Shown: positions 36,198 to 44,078, numbered from the stretch's first letter. The stretch: DNA of 64,000 bases from Rhizobium leguminosarum (GCF_001652265.1 NZ_LWBS01000439.1:147096-211095); one strand, 5' to 3'. A program made the numbers and translations. The notes: generated by a model not told the origin, from the letters alone.

Positions 36198-37226
36198 TCA
36201 GGTCGTTGCGGCGAGACCGGTGTTGCTTCCCTGATAGGGTCTGTCGACAAGTGATTGAATCGCGTCAAGCGCCAGTGCGTTGGTGAAGCCGCCTTGATGC
36301 TCCAATCTGCCAGCAAGATTCTGGACAACCTCATTGTAGGGTGTCGGAATATTGTGCAAACGACCCAGCAAGACGATTTCGCCGTTGAGAAAATCGACTT
36401 CACTCGAAGCGCCTCTGGTAAAACTTTGCCAAGTCGATTGTTGACCGGGATGGATGCCACTGTCCTGAGCTATGCGCCACCCTGAAAGATCTGTGGTCCG
36501 CTCAGAGGGTGAAGCGAGGTTATAACCGGCAGCCTCAAGAGCTTGGCGAGCTTCATTGACCAGCGCGTCTGCGATTGAGACGCGGAGATCCTCGGCCCCA
36601 ACGAACAATTCCAAGACGTTTCGAACGTTGTGACGAAGTTTGGCTGATTTCCAACGGCGGATGTCGTTGCTGGTTTCCGCCAGATAATGAGCGCGGTTGA
36701 GGTCCGCCGCAATCTGCTCGGCTGTTTCATCAGAGCCCGACGGGAAACGCCCTATGGTGACCACGCCGACCTGCGGATCACCCGCCACCGCAACGCAGCC
36801 CGTTTCGGTAAACCGTGCCGGCGTCAGAATACTGGCTCCGTAAACCCTGGCGAACGTTCTGAGCGCCATCGCTTCTGTCGCCAAGCCATTTTGAAAGGTG
36901 ACGACGGGGAGACTGGCAGCCGTTGCACCCGCTGAATCCGACACTTGACGCCATGACCAGGAGGCCAGGGCGCTTGCCGCGTCCTGAGTTTTGACCGTCA
37001 ACAACAGGATATCATCGAGGGCCAATTTGGGCGGGTCGCTGAGGTCGAGAGCGTTAAGCCCGATCTGTCGCTTGCCGGAGGGACGCTGGTAGCTCAGACC
37101 ATATCTCTTTATATGGCCGATCTGTGCGCCACGTCCGACGAGCGCATATGTGATGCCGGCAAGTTCGAACTGCGCAGCGAGGCTTGCACCCACCGCGCCT
37201 GCCCCCACGATAACGTATCGTGTCAT
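36198..37226 (-). CDS. Ketopantoate-reductase-like (ApbA/PanE family) oxidoreductase
   Basis: A 342-residue NADPH-dependent reductase: Rossmann VIVGAGAVGASLAAQFELAG near the N-terminus, LLTVKTQDAASAL, FQNGLATEA, and a C-terminal ApbA_C-type helical domain with WKSAKLRHNVRNVLEL and RGASSEVDFLNGEIVLLGR. The K..N..E catalytic pattern fits 2-oxo-acid reduction. ATG 37226 sits just after GGAAGAG; the TTG at 37238 would include that site. Its promoter region holds motif copy C, so this paralogue is probably not the housekeeping panE. Confidence 0.88.
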   Translation of the reverse strand: MTRYVIVGAGAVGASLAAQFELAGITYALVGRGAQIGHIKRYGLSYQRPSGKRQIGLNALDLSDPPKLALDDILLLTVKTQDAASALASWSWRQVSDSAGATAASLPVVTFQNGLATEAMALRTFARVYGASILTPARFTETGCVAVAGDPQVGVVTIGRFPSGSDETAEQIAADLNRAHYLAETSNDIRRWKSAKLRHNVRNVLELFVGAEDLRVSIADALVNEARQALEAAGYNLASPSERTTDLSGWRIAQDSGIHPGQQSTWQSFTRGASSEVDFLNGEIVLLGRLHNIPTPYNEVVQNLAGRLEHQGGFTNALALDAIQSLVDRPYQGSNTGLAATT

Positions 37227-37330
37227 CTCTCTTCCCAAATCTGATTTATGACCAATGCGGACTAGCGTGTGGCGTCAGCCAGGAGGTCGACAAGCCCACG
37301 TTCGAAACATAGGCATGTAAATGGACCGAA

Positions 37331-37375
37331 GAAAGACAGGTCGTTCTCTTTCTCTCCTGATTTCGTAGAAAATAG
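37331..37375 (-). promoter_or_regulatory. Shared regulatory motif, copy C (37226->32453 genes)
   Basis: GAAAGACAGGTCGTTCTC on the plus strand is nearly identical to copy A, followed by TTTCTCT and GTAGAAAA as a slightly degraded dyad. It lies 105-149 nt upstream of the ketopantoate-reductase-like start. The surrounding 37227-37526 spacer shows no gene. Confidence 0.6.
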
Positions 37376-37526
37376 TTTGGAATCTGGACGTTTTACGGCC
37401 ACCTTGATCTCTGCCGACCGAGCTGGTCGAGGAGCCGAGGGGGAAGGTCCGGGGACTCCGTAGCCTAACGGTTCTGCTGCGATCTGAAGGCCGGAGAACC
37501 GGCGGGGCGCGCGTTTCGATCGGGCG

Positions 37527-38303
37527 CTAGACGAGCGAGTCTACGACGCCGCCATCGACTCTCAGTGCCGCGCCGGTCGTCGCGGACGCCTGGAGGGACG
37601 CGACGTAGACCACCATGTTCGCAACCTCCTCGACGGTTGCCGGCCGCTGAATGATGGAGGTCGGACGATGCGTCTTGACGAAGTCGATGCCGGCTTGCTC
37701 GAAGGACCGCTCGGCGGTGACATGCCCCTTGAGCATCTCGGCGGCGCCTTCGGACATGGTCGGGCCCGGTAGCACCGAGTTCACCGTCACTCCCGTGCCA
37801 GCCATGCGCTTGGCGAGACCGCGTGCAACTGCAACGTCGGCGGTCTTGCTGACGCCGTAGTGGATCATCTCGACAGGGATATTGAAGGCGGATTCCGAAC
37901 CGAGGAAGATGAAGCGCCCCCACGATTTGGCAGCCATTTTCGGAAGGTAGGCGCGCGCCAGGCGCACGCCGGCCATGACGTTGACCTGCCAGTGGCGGTC
38001 CCAGATCGCATCGTCGGTCTCGAAGAAATCCAGCGGCTGAAAGATTCCGAGGTTGCTGACGACAATGTCCGGCTCGGGTTCGGCCCGGATCATCGCGTCA
38101 CAACCCTCGGCGCTGGCGAGGTCGAGCGCATGACCGCGCGCACGGCCGCCGAGGCGCGCCACCGCTGCATCGACCTTTTGCCGGGTGCGGCCGTTGATAA
38201 CTACCGCTGCGCCCACCTCATGGAGGCCGCGGGCAATGGCAAATCCGATGCCATCGGTGGATCCTGTAACCAGGGCGACTTTACCTGAAAGGTCGATGTT
38301 CAA
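37527..38303 (-). CDS. Short-chain dehydrogenase/reductase
   Basis: A 258-residue SDR. NAD(P)-binding GSTDGIGFAIARG near the N-terminus, NLG(I) segment SNLGIFQPLDF, catalytic Ser (FLGSESAFN), Tyr (YGVSKTADV) and Lys in YxxxK form are all present, as is PGPTMSEG. The start is taken as TTG 38301-38303 because AGGAG lies 7 nt upstream; an ATG at 38342 is possible. It could oxidise or reduce an alcohol/carbonyl of unknown nature. It is 120 nt from the NmrA-type gene and may share its MarR control. Confidence 0.87.
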   Translation of the reverse strand: MNIDLSGKVALVTGSTDGIGFAIARGLHEVGAAVVINGRTRQKVDAAVARLGGRARGHALDLASAEGCDAMIRAEPEPDIVVSNLGIFQPLDFFETDDAIWDRHWQVNVMAGVRLARAYLPKMAAKSWGRFIFLGSESAFNIPVEMIHYGVSKTADVAVARGLAKRMAGTGVTVNSVLPGPTMSEGAAEMLKGHVTAERSFEQAGIDFVKTHRPTSIIQRPATVEEVANMVVYVASLQASATTGAALRVDGGVVDSLV

Positions 38304-38423
38304 CTTGCTTCTCCTGGAAGGTTGGCCGGGCGGCGCATTCATCGCGCCGCCATCAGCGTGTTGGACAGAGCCGGCGCTTCGGACCCGGTGATGGCGATGT
38401 CCTGTCGGCAATGCGGGAGCGGC

Positions 38424-39317
38424 TTACGCCGCTGCGTCCAGCGTATTGAAGGCGGCGCGGTGCGACATGACGAAGTCCTGAACGGTCATCGGTGGCACGC
38501 CCGTCACTTCGGCGATGATCTTGTCGGCGCCCGAGAAGATGCCGTTCTGGTAATCGAGGGCGATCGCGCAGAAATGCTGGATCAAAAATTCCGGCAGGCC
38601 GAACTTTTCCAGGCGATCGCGATAGGCGGGTATGGTCAGCGGCCGGTAGCTGATCTTGCGGCCGAGCACCGCGCTGATGGCTGCGGCGATGCCCGGCTGG
38701 TCAAGCTCGGTCGGCCCATGAAGCGTGTAGGTCTTGCCGATATGGGCGGCCGGCTCCACTAGCAGCGCAGCAATGAGGCGGGCCTGGTCCTCGGCAGCAA
38801 TGGGAGCATGACGGCCAGCGCCATAGGGCAGGTCGATGATGCTCTGTTCGACGATCGTCTTGCGCGCAAACGGGTAGAGCAGCCATTGCGAGAAGAAGGT
38901 CGGCCGCAGGTGAATGGTGGGAACGCCCGACCAGTCGAAGATCCGCTCGGCGATCCAGTGATCGCGCGCCGCATGACTCTTGGAGTCCTCGCGCGCGGAG
39001 ATCTGCGACATGTTGATTACGGCCCTGAGGCCGGCGCGCCTGGCCGCATCGGCGAAATATGCCGTCGTCTGGATGATGCCGGGACGGACGGGGTAGCAGA
39101 AATAGGCCGCGGCTGTGCCGGCGGCGGCGCGGATAACGTCGTCATGCTCGAAGAGGTCGCCGACCACGACCTCGGCGCCGTCGCTGCGAAGCGCCTCGGC
39201 CCGCTGGTCCTCCTTGTGGACCATGGCCCTGATGGCATGACCCTTTTCGAGCAGACGTTGGACGGTGTAGCGGCCGGTCTCACCGGTCGCGCCGGTAACG
39301 AGGAACGTGTCAGTCAT
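38424..39317 (-). CDS. NmrA-family NAD(P)-binding protein (quinone/azo-reductase-like)
   Basis: A 297-residue atypical SDR: FLVTGATGETGRYTVQRLLEKGH dinucleotide motif, INMSQISAREDSKSHAARDHW, and HLRPTFFSQWLL. This matches NmrA/QorB-like quinone reductases. The second ATG (39317) is preferred since AGGAG sits 6 nt upstream; the first ATG (39323) touches it. A perfect palindrome lies 34 nt upstream and MarR is encoded next, so repression by that MarR is likely. Role: reduction of quinones or reactive electrophiles. Confidence 0.86.
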   Translation of the reverse strand: MTDTFLVTGATGETGRYTVQRLLEKGHAIRAMVHKEDQRAEALRSDGAEVVVGDLFEHDDVIRAAAGTAAAYFCYPVRPGIIQTTAYFADAARRAGLRAVINMSQISAREDSKSHAARDHWIAERIFDWSGVPTIHLRPTFFSQWLLYPFARKTIVEQSIIDLPYGAGRHAPIAAEDQARLIAALLVEPAAHIGKTYTLHGPTELDQPGIAAAISAVLGRKISYRPLTIPAYRDRLEKFGLPEFLIQHFCAIALDYQNGIFSGADKIIAEVTGVPPMTVQDFVMSHRAAFNTLDAAA

Positions 39318-39350
39318 TTTCATCTCCTTTTGTCAGGTTGAATCATAAAA

Positions 39351-39364
39351 TGTGTAATTACACA
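39351..39364. promoter_or_regulatory. MarR operator 1
   Basis: The perfect 14-bp palindrome TGTGTAATTACACA lies in the 68-bp gap between the MarR stop and the NmrA-type start. It matches the two other copies (39825-39840, 39919-39930) in the pattern TGTGYAATTRCACA. Confidence 0.7.
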
Positions 39365-39385
39365 CTTATCGGCAAAAAAAGGGAG

Positions 39386-39811
39386 CTAGCCGCTGAGGTT
39401 CAGCTCCAGAATTTGATCGCGCATACGTGCGGCGCGGTCCTGTCCAACCTCCCGTTCAAACGCGGCCTGGGCATTTTCCCAAAGAGGAATGGCCTCCGCC
39501 ACTTTTGCAACGCCAGAGGGAGAGAGGGTGACGTCGAAGGAGCGGCCGCTGTCGGCCCTGCCGGCGACAACCCACCCGGCTGCCTGCAGCGGGTTCAGCG
39601 CGCGGACGAGTGTCGTGCGCTCCATGCTCAGCATTTCGGCCAGACTGTTGATCTTGAGGCTTTGGTAGGCTTGCAGCAGCGACAGAATCGAGAACTGCGA
39701 GACCGACAGTCCGGCAGGCGCCAGATGACTATCGTAAAGTCGACTCAGATGCCGCGCGTTCTGGCGGGCGGCGAGGGCATAACAGCGATGAGGACCAGTT
39801 GGTGTCAGCAT
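39386..39811 (-). CDS. MarR-family transcriptional regulator
   Basis: A 141-residue winged-helix regulator: LAPAGLSVSQFSILSLLQAYQ, recognition helix region LAEMLSMERTTLVRALNPLQAAGWVV, wing AGRADSGRSFDVTLSPSG. Length and layout are usual. It is flanked on both sides by the same palindrome, implying autoregulation and control of the NmrA-type gene and the divergent gene at 40010. The ligand may be a quinone or phenolic (family knowledge). Confidence 0.92.
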   Translation of the reverse strand: MLTPTGPHRCYALAARQNARHLSRLYDSHLAPAGLSVSQFSILSLLQAYQSLKINSLAEMLSMERTTLVRALNPLQAAGWVVAGRADSGRSFDVTLSPSGVAKVAEAIPLWENAQAAFEREVGQDRAARMRDQILELNLSG

Positions 39812-39824
39812 GCCGCATACCTAA

Positions 39825-39840
39825 CTGTGCAATTGCACAG
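39825..39840. promoter_or_regulatory. MarR operator 2
   Basis: The perfect 16-bp palindrome CTGTGCAATTGCACAG begins 14 nt upstream of the marR start codon, a position suited to autorepression. Confidence 0.7.
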
Positions 39841-39918
39841 CGTCAAGTCCAAACCTCGTCGTCCGGGCGATAACATAACAAGGTCGCCACATCCCGGCTC
39901 CAAGGCTCATTGATTAAA

Positions 39919-39930
39919 GTGCAATTACAC
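39919..39930. promoter_or_regulatory. MarR operator 3
   Basis: GTGCAATTACAC is a near-palindrome (one mismatch) with the same AATT centre as the other two sites. It precedes the divergent SnoaL-like gene at 40010. Confidence 0.6.
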
Positions 39931-40009
39931 ACTATCTTCCGCAAGGTCGGTGTTGAGTTTGGATCGCGCTCACCGCCACCCCAGATATCACGCCTTCCGG
40001 AGAAACGAC

Positions 40010-40413
40010 ATGACGGGCAGCAACGGAGAAAAGCACCCATTCCTCGATGATCTTGCCGATGACGCCGAGCTGAGAGGGACGGTCCTGCGCCGTCCGGTTT
40101 CGGGCCGTGACAATATCAAGCGCCTGGTCGAGGCTGCCGGCACGCTCTACACCTCGCAGCAGCCCACCTTCTACGGTGCGATCGATCGCGCCATTTCCTG
40201 CAATACCAGGCAACACTTCGCAGCGGCCTCGATCTGGAAGCGATGGGGGTCATTGAGCGCGACCAGACGGGGCTCGTGCAGCGGGTGACGATGACGTTTG
40301 CACCTTTGGACGCCGCGGTGTCACTGTCGGCAGAACTGCGCGACATCGTCGGAGAGGAGTTTGGTGACGATCTCTTTTACGACGCGTCGGTGAACGAGAT
40401 CGCGGTGTCCTGA
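40010..40413 (+). pseudogene. SnoaL/NTF2-like protein, frameshifted
   Basis: ATG 40010, preceded by GGAGAAACGAC, opens MTGSNGEKHPFLDDLADDAE then RGTVLRRPVSGRDNIKRLVEA and the TLYTSQQPTFYGAIDR strand typical of SnoaL-like folds. Around 40205-40230 the similarity moves to another frame (LEAMGVIERDQTGLVQRVTM, then LRDIVGEEFGDD to a stop at 40413). One indel therefore separates the two halves. A MarR-type palindrome precedes it. It is a pseudogene or a sequencing error. Confidence 0.65.
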
Positions 40414-40438
40414 TTGCCAGACCCACATTCGATCGTAC

Positions 40439-40481
40439 GCAAAGGCCGGGGCCGGGCTACGGCCGCCCCCCCGGCCTTTGC
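40439..40481. terminator. Bidirectional stem-loop terminator
   Basis: GCAAAGGCCGGGG at 40439-40451 pairs perfectly with CCCCGGCCTTTGC at 40469-40481 (13 bp, 17-nt loop, which itself is GC-rich). A/T ends on each arm suit termination of the convergent genes on both sides. Confidence 0.75.
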
Positions 40482-40487
40482 ACGCCA

Positions 40488-41459
40488 TCAGCCGCAAAGA
40501 AACGCCAGCAGGTCGGCGTTCAGGCGGTACTTGTCGACGTGCAGCAGCCCATGCGAGCCGCCTTCGTAGACAATGAGCTTGGCATGTGGAACGAGCCCCG
40601 CGGTCAACTTCGCGGAGATTTCCAGCGGCACGATCTGGTCGTCGCTGCCGTGGACCACCAGCGCGGGAACGGTGATCTTCCTGAGGTCATCGCGGAAATC
40701 GGTTTCCGAAAACGCCCCGAGCGCATGGTAGGCGGCAGGCAAGCCGGTTGCCTGTCCCTGGCGCCAGTAGCTCTCCCGCAGGCCTTCCGAGACATGCGCC
40801 CCCGGACGATTGAAGCTGTAGTACGGCATGGTGACGTCGAGATTCCACTGCGACCGGTTTGCCTGCACGGCAGCGCGGAACGCATCGAACAGCTCCTTGG
40901 GAGCACCGTTCGGATTGGTCGTAGTCTTCAGCAGGAAGGGAGTTACCGAGGAGACGAAGGCGACTTTAGCGACGCGGCTCTGACCGTGACGCGCAACATA
41001 GCGTGCGACCTCGCCACCGCCCATCGAATGGCCGACGAAGGTTGCTTCGCGCAGATCGAGCGCCTCGACCAGTTGCGCCAGATCGTCGGCGAAGGTGTCG
41101 TAGTCGTAACCGCTGGATGGCTGGCTCGAGCGGCCAAAACCTCGACGGTCATGGGCGATGACGCGATAGCCGTTCTGCAACAGGAAGAACATCTGGTCTT
41201 CCCAGGCGTCGGACGAGAGCGGATAGCCATGGCTGAATACCACGGCCGGACCGGTGCCCCAGTCCTTGAAATAGAGGCTGGTGCCGTCTTTCGTGACCAG
41301 GCGGTCGCCGGCGGGCTTCCCGGCATGGACTGCCGCGGGCGTTTTTGCGGCCACCGAGTTCGCGCTGGCACCGGTCGCCGCCAGTCCTACGCCGGCGATG
41401 GCGGCCCCTTTCAGCAGGTTGCGCCGGGAAGCGCTTTCGGGTGTTGAGGTCGCAGGCAT
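40488..41459 (-). CDS. Tat-exported alpha/beta hydrolase (non-haem chloroperoxidase/arylesterase-like)
   Basis: A 323-residue alpha/beta hydrolase with a twin-arginine leader (SRRNLLKGAAIAGVGLAATG at 11-30). Nucleophile Ser145 lies in GHSMGG, the acid near Asp273 in HGSDDQIVP and the base near His303 in GGSHGLL. The sequence HGYPLSSDAWEDQM and AHDRRGFGRSSQP are typical of the chloroperoxidase-F/arylesterase group. It is probably an esterase in the periplasm. GGAG lies 8 nt before the ATG. It forms a possible pair with the GST gene 93 nt upstream. Confidence 0.9.
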   Translation of the reverse strand: MPATSTPESASRRNLLKGAAIAGVGLAATGASANSVAAKTPAAVHAGKPAGDRLVTKDGTSLYFKDWGTGPAVVFSHGYPLSSDAWEDQMFFLLQNGYRVIAHDRRGFGRSSQPSSGYDYDTFADDLAQLVEALDLREATFVGHSMGGGEVARYVARHGQSRVAKVAFVSSVTPFLLKTTTNPNGAPKELFDAFRAAVQANRSQWNLDVTMPYYSFNRPGAHVSEGLRESYWRQGQATGLPAAYHALGAFSETDFRDDLRKITVPALVVHGSDDQIVPLEISAKLTAGLVPHAKLIVYEGGSHGLLHVDKYRLNADLLAFLCG

Positions 41460-41552
41460 AAGGAAACTCCGTGGATATGCCGCCTGGGCGGCGTGAGTGG
41501 CGAATGGTGATGGCGCGTCCGGTGGTGTTCGAACCGCCTTGAGGTGTGGGGA

Positions 41553-42239
41553 TTAGAAGCCGAGCCTGCGCAGATCCTCCGCGACGAACATCTGGCCGCT
41601 GCGATTCTTGACGCTCGGCAGTTCGGAGACCTTCGCGCGCCAGGACTTCAGCGCGGAATGATCTTCAGGGACGGCAATGCCGGCGGCGTCCGCGAACATC
41701 AGCCCGGCAAACACCGTGATGTCGGCCATCGAGAATGCATCGCCGGCGACGAACGAACGGTCCTGCAGCACCATGTCGAAATACCTCATGCCGGCTAGCG
41801 CCTTATCCCGCTGGCGGTTGCCCCAGTCCTGACGGCCAGCCCATTCCGGACTCTTGAACACTTGCAGCTCGGCGCCGAGGCCGGGCGTCGCGTGATGGAA
41901 GTAGTTGCCGACCGCATCGAGCAACTCGGTCTCGGCCCGCTTCTGCATCATGTGGATGACGGCCTTTTCCTTCGGCGTCTTGCCGGTGAGTCGTGGATCG
42001 CCGTCGAGATTGTCGAGGTATTCGGTGATGGCGGTGGCCTCCGCGATGTAGGTGCCGTCCTCGAGCTGGAGGACCGGGAGCACGCCCGACGGGTTCATTT
42101 CGAGGAAAGCCGGCTGCTTATGTTCGGCGCCGATGAGGTCGACGGAGACGAACACGACCTGCGGTTCCAGGCTCTTCTCGGCGAGCACGACGCGGATGCG
42201 AGCCGGATTGGGAAAGCCGGGGCGATCGAAGATTTTCAT
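41553..42239 (-). CDS. Glutathione S-transferase
   Basis: A 228-residue GST: N-terminal thioredoxin-like domain (MKIFDRPGFPNPARIRVVLAEK, NPSGVLPVLQLEDGTYIAEATAITEYL with the cis-Pro and ExxAI glutathione site) and helical C-terminal domain (FVAGDAFSMADITVFAGL). ATG 42239 has AAGGAG 7 nt upstream; the frame opens 15 codons earlier without a site. It is divergent from a TetR gene with palindromes between, indicating induction by an electrophile. It conjugates or reduces a toxic compound. Confidence 0.92.
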   Translation of the reverse strand: MKIFDRPGFPNPARIRVVLAEKSLEPQVVFVSVDLIGAEHKQPAFLEMNPSGVLPVLQLEDGTYIAEATAITEYLDNLDGDPRLTGKTPKEKAVIHMMQKRAETELLDAVGNYFHHATPGLGAELQVFKSPEWAGRQDWGNRQRDKALAGMRYFDMVLQDRSFVAGDAFSMADITVFAGLMFADAAGIAVPEDHSALKSWRAKVSELPSVKNRSGQMFVAEDLRRLGF

Positions 42240-42257
42240 GAGTGACTCCTTTATATG

Positions 42258-42333
42258 TCTATCGATAGATAGATTGCGATTCACAGATATCTCTTCCCTT
42301 TTCGGCCGTCAACAACTATCTATCGAGTGATAG
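42258..42333. promoter_or_regulatory. TetR operators between GST and TetR genes
   Basis: Two sites share CTATC/GATAG halves: the perfect palindrome TCTATCGATAGA at 42258-42269, and CTATC at 42316-42320 with GATAG at 42329-42333. Both lie in the 107-bp divergent region, the usual place for TetR sites controlling both genes. Confidence 0.6.
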
Positions 42334-42346
42334 GTACGGAACGACG

Positions 42347-42919
42347 ATGGCAAAAACCAAGACGGATATGCGCGAGGCGGTCATGACCGCCGCAAAAGCC
42401 ACGGTGCAGTCGCATGGTTACAATGCGCTGAGCTTTCGTGAACTCGCGAAAGAGGTCGGGATCAAAAGCGCCAGCGTGCACTATCATTTTCCGACCAAGG
42501 GCGATCTCGGCGCCGCGTTGGCGCGTCGCTATACAGAGGAGGGCGCAGCCTACCTGGCGGAGCTGCTGGCCACTTCCAACGATGCGAGTTGGTGTATGGA
42601 CAGATACGCGGCGATCTTTCGCGCTGCCCTGGCCAACGATAATCGCATGTGCCTATGCGGCATTATGAGCGCGGAACTCGACGACCTTCCTGCGGAGGTC
42701 AGAACCGAGGTCAATAGATTCGCGCAGATGAACGTCGAATGGCTCACCCAGATCCTCTCACGCGCAAGGCCCTCGACGGGCGAACAAGATCTGCAGGAGT
42801 GCGCGATGGCGATCTTTGCTGCTATCGAAGGCGCGCAGCTGGTCGCGCGCGGTTGCAGGGACATCGGCATTTATGACCGGGCGATCCGGGCCTATCGGAC
42901 CACGGGTCTCATCCCGTAA
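42347..42919 (+). CDS. TetR-family transcriptional regulator
   Basis: A 190-residue regulator: HTH FRELAKEVGIKSASVHYHFPTKGDLGAAL and a C-terminal effector domain with a cysteine pair (MCLCGIMSAEL) that could respond to electrophiles or thiol oxidation (inference). It is divergent from the GST gene and probably represses it. The downstream spacer 42920-43225 holds no gene. Confidence 0.9.
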   Translation: MAKTKTDMREAVMTAAKATVQSHGYNALSFRELAKEVGIKSASVHYHFPTKGDLGAALARRYTEEGAAYLAELLATSNDASWCMDRYAAIFRAALANDNRMCLCGIMSAELDDLPAEVRTEVNRFAQMNVEWLTQILSRARPSTGEQDLQECAMAIFAAIEGAQLVARGCRDIGIYDRAIRAYRTTGLIP

Positions 42920-43166
42920 TTGGCCGGCGGCTCTAATGGGAGTGGCAGTTGCTCAACAGTGTGCGATGGGGTTTTGCGCAACTCCGCCAGCCGATCTATC
43001 CGGCGAGCCACTTCAGCGGCATCTGCGGTCGAAATGCCCCTCCTACTCAGTCAGTTGATACTACTGACCGCGATCGGGTGGCAAAGGTTGCGCATGGATG
43101 GTGGATGAGGGTTGCAATTTGTCGCAATTCAAAAAGCGTCATTCCAAAACAACTAGAGGAGTTGTC

Positions 43167-43180
43167 AGGTGATATCACCT
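43167..43180. promoter_or_regulatory. Toxin-antitoxin operator palindrome
   Basis: The perfect palindrome AGGTGATATCACCT lies 46 nt before the antitoxin start, the normal place for autorepression by an RHH antitoxin. Confidence 0.55.
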
Positions 43181-43225
43181 TCCATATATTGATAGCATGA
43201 CGATCAGTGTTAAGGAGTGCAAGCG

Positions 43226-43480
43226 ATGGCAGCAGTGACAATACGCAATTTGTCTGAGGAGACACATCGTGCCTTGAGAGTGAGGGCAGCTCATCACGGC
43301 CGCAGTACCGAAGCAGAAATCCGTGACATCCTAGAAACAGCGGTACGGCCAGCTGAGCGCGTTATGTTGGGCTCGTTGCTAGCATCGATCGGACGCGAGG
43401 CAGGGCTTTCCAACAACGACGTGGATAATCTGCAGCTCGTCCGAGACAAAGCGCCTGCGGAACCTATGAGTTTCGAATGA
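43226..43480 (+). CDS. vapB: RHH antitoxin, FitA/VapB type
   Basis: An 84-residue ribbon-helix-helix protein: MAAVTIRNLSEETHRALRVRA, then HHGRSTEAEIRDIL, the StbC/FitA signature. The C-terminal half would wrap the PIN toxin. ATG 43226 follows AAGGAG by 8 nt; a GTG at 43217 lies in the same frame but overlaps the site. It overlaps the toxin gene by 4 nt (ATGA). Confidence 0.9.
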   Translation: MAAVTIRNLSEETHRALRVRAAHHGRSTEAEIRDILETAVRPAERVMLGSLLASIGREAGLSNNDVDNLQLVRDKAPAEPMSFE

Positions 43481-43902
43481 TCCTGATCGATACCAACGTC
43501 ATCTCGGAGCCATGGAAGCCCACACCCGATAATCAGGTGCTGGCGTGGATCGATGCTCAAGCAGTGGAAACACTGTTCGTCTCGGCGATTACAGTAGCTG
43601 AGTTACGGTTCGGCATTGCCGCGATGCCTAGCGGAAGACGAAAGGCCGTCCTCTACGATCGACTAGAACAGGAAGTTCTACCTCTATTTTCTGGACGCGT
43701 TCTATCGTTCGACATGGCTGCGTCAAAGAGCTATTCGGAATTAATGGCGCGAGCACGCGTAGCAGGTCGGGCAATCGGTAAAGCAGATGCCTATATCGCC
43801 GCAACTGCCGCGGCGAACGGATTTATTGTCGCCACCCGCGACACTAGTCCCTTCGAAGCCGCAGGACTTAACGTTATCAACCCGTGGTACGCACCAACAT
43901 AG
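43477..43902 (+). CDS. vapC: PIN-domain toxin, FitB/VapC type
   Basis: A 141-residue PIN ribonuclease with all four acidic residues in place: Asp5 (LIDTNVISE), Glu42 (VAELRFG), Asp104 (KADAYIAA) and Asp122 (TRDTSPF). As in the family it should cleave structured RNA such as initiator tRNA, and be held inactive by the antitoxin. It is intact, so the pair is probably functional and may stabilise this region or plasmid. Confidence 0.92.
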   Translation: MILIDTNVISEPWKPTPDNQVLAWIDAQAVETLFVSAITVAELRFGIAAMPSGRRKAVLYDRLEQEVLPLFSGRVLSFDMAASKSYSELMARARVAGRAIGKADAYIAATAAANGFIVATRDTSPFEAAGLNVINPWYAPT

Positions 43903-44055
43903 CAGCGACAAAGCGTCAGATGATTGCCGAGCCATCCCGCAATCTCGACCCATCAAGACCGGCAGGTTGGCAATTTATCTGCACGGGACGTTATGGCCCC
44001 AATTCTACGTGCAACCTATTCGGGTGACTCGAAGGCGTGGATTCTTGCGGATTAA

Positions 44056-44078
44056 AAGATGATTAAAATAATCATCTT
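44056..44078. promoter_or_regulatory. Iron-responsive operator (RirA-type box)
   Basis: AAGATGATTA at 44056-44065 and TAATCATCTT at 44069-44078 are perfect 10-bp arms around AAA. The core TGA-N9-TCA is the reported rhizobial iron-responsive box. It lies 64 nt before the TonB receptor start, consistent with repression in iron-replete cells. Confidence 0.7.

Noticed and set aside
43226-43902. A plasmid replication or partition locus next to the stability-type antitoxin
   Set aside because: No repABC, parAB-like or origin repeats are present in the window; the toxin-antitoxin pair alone does not show a plasmid.
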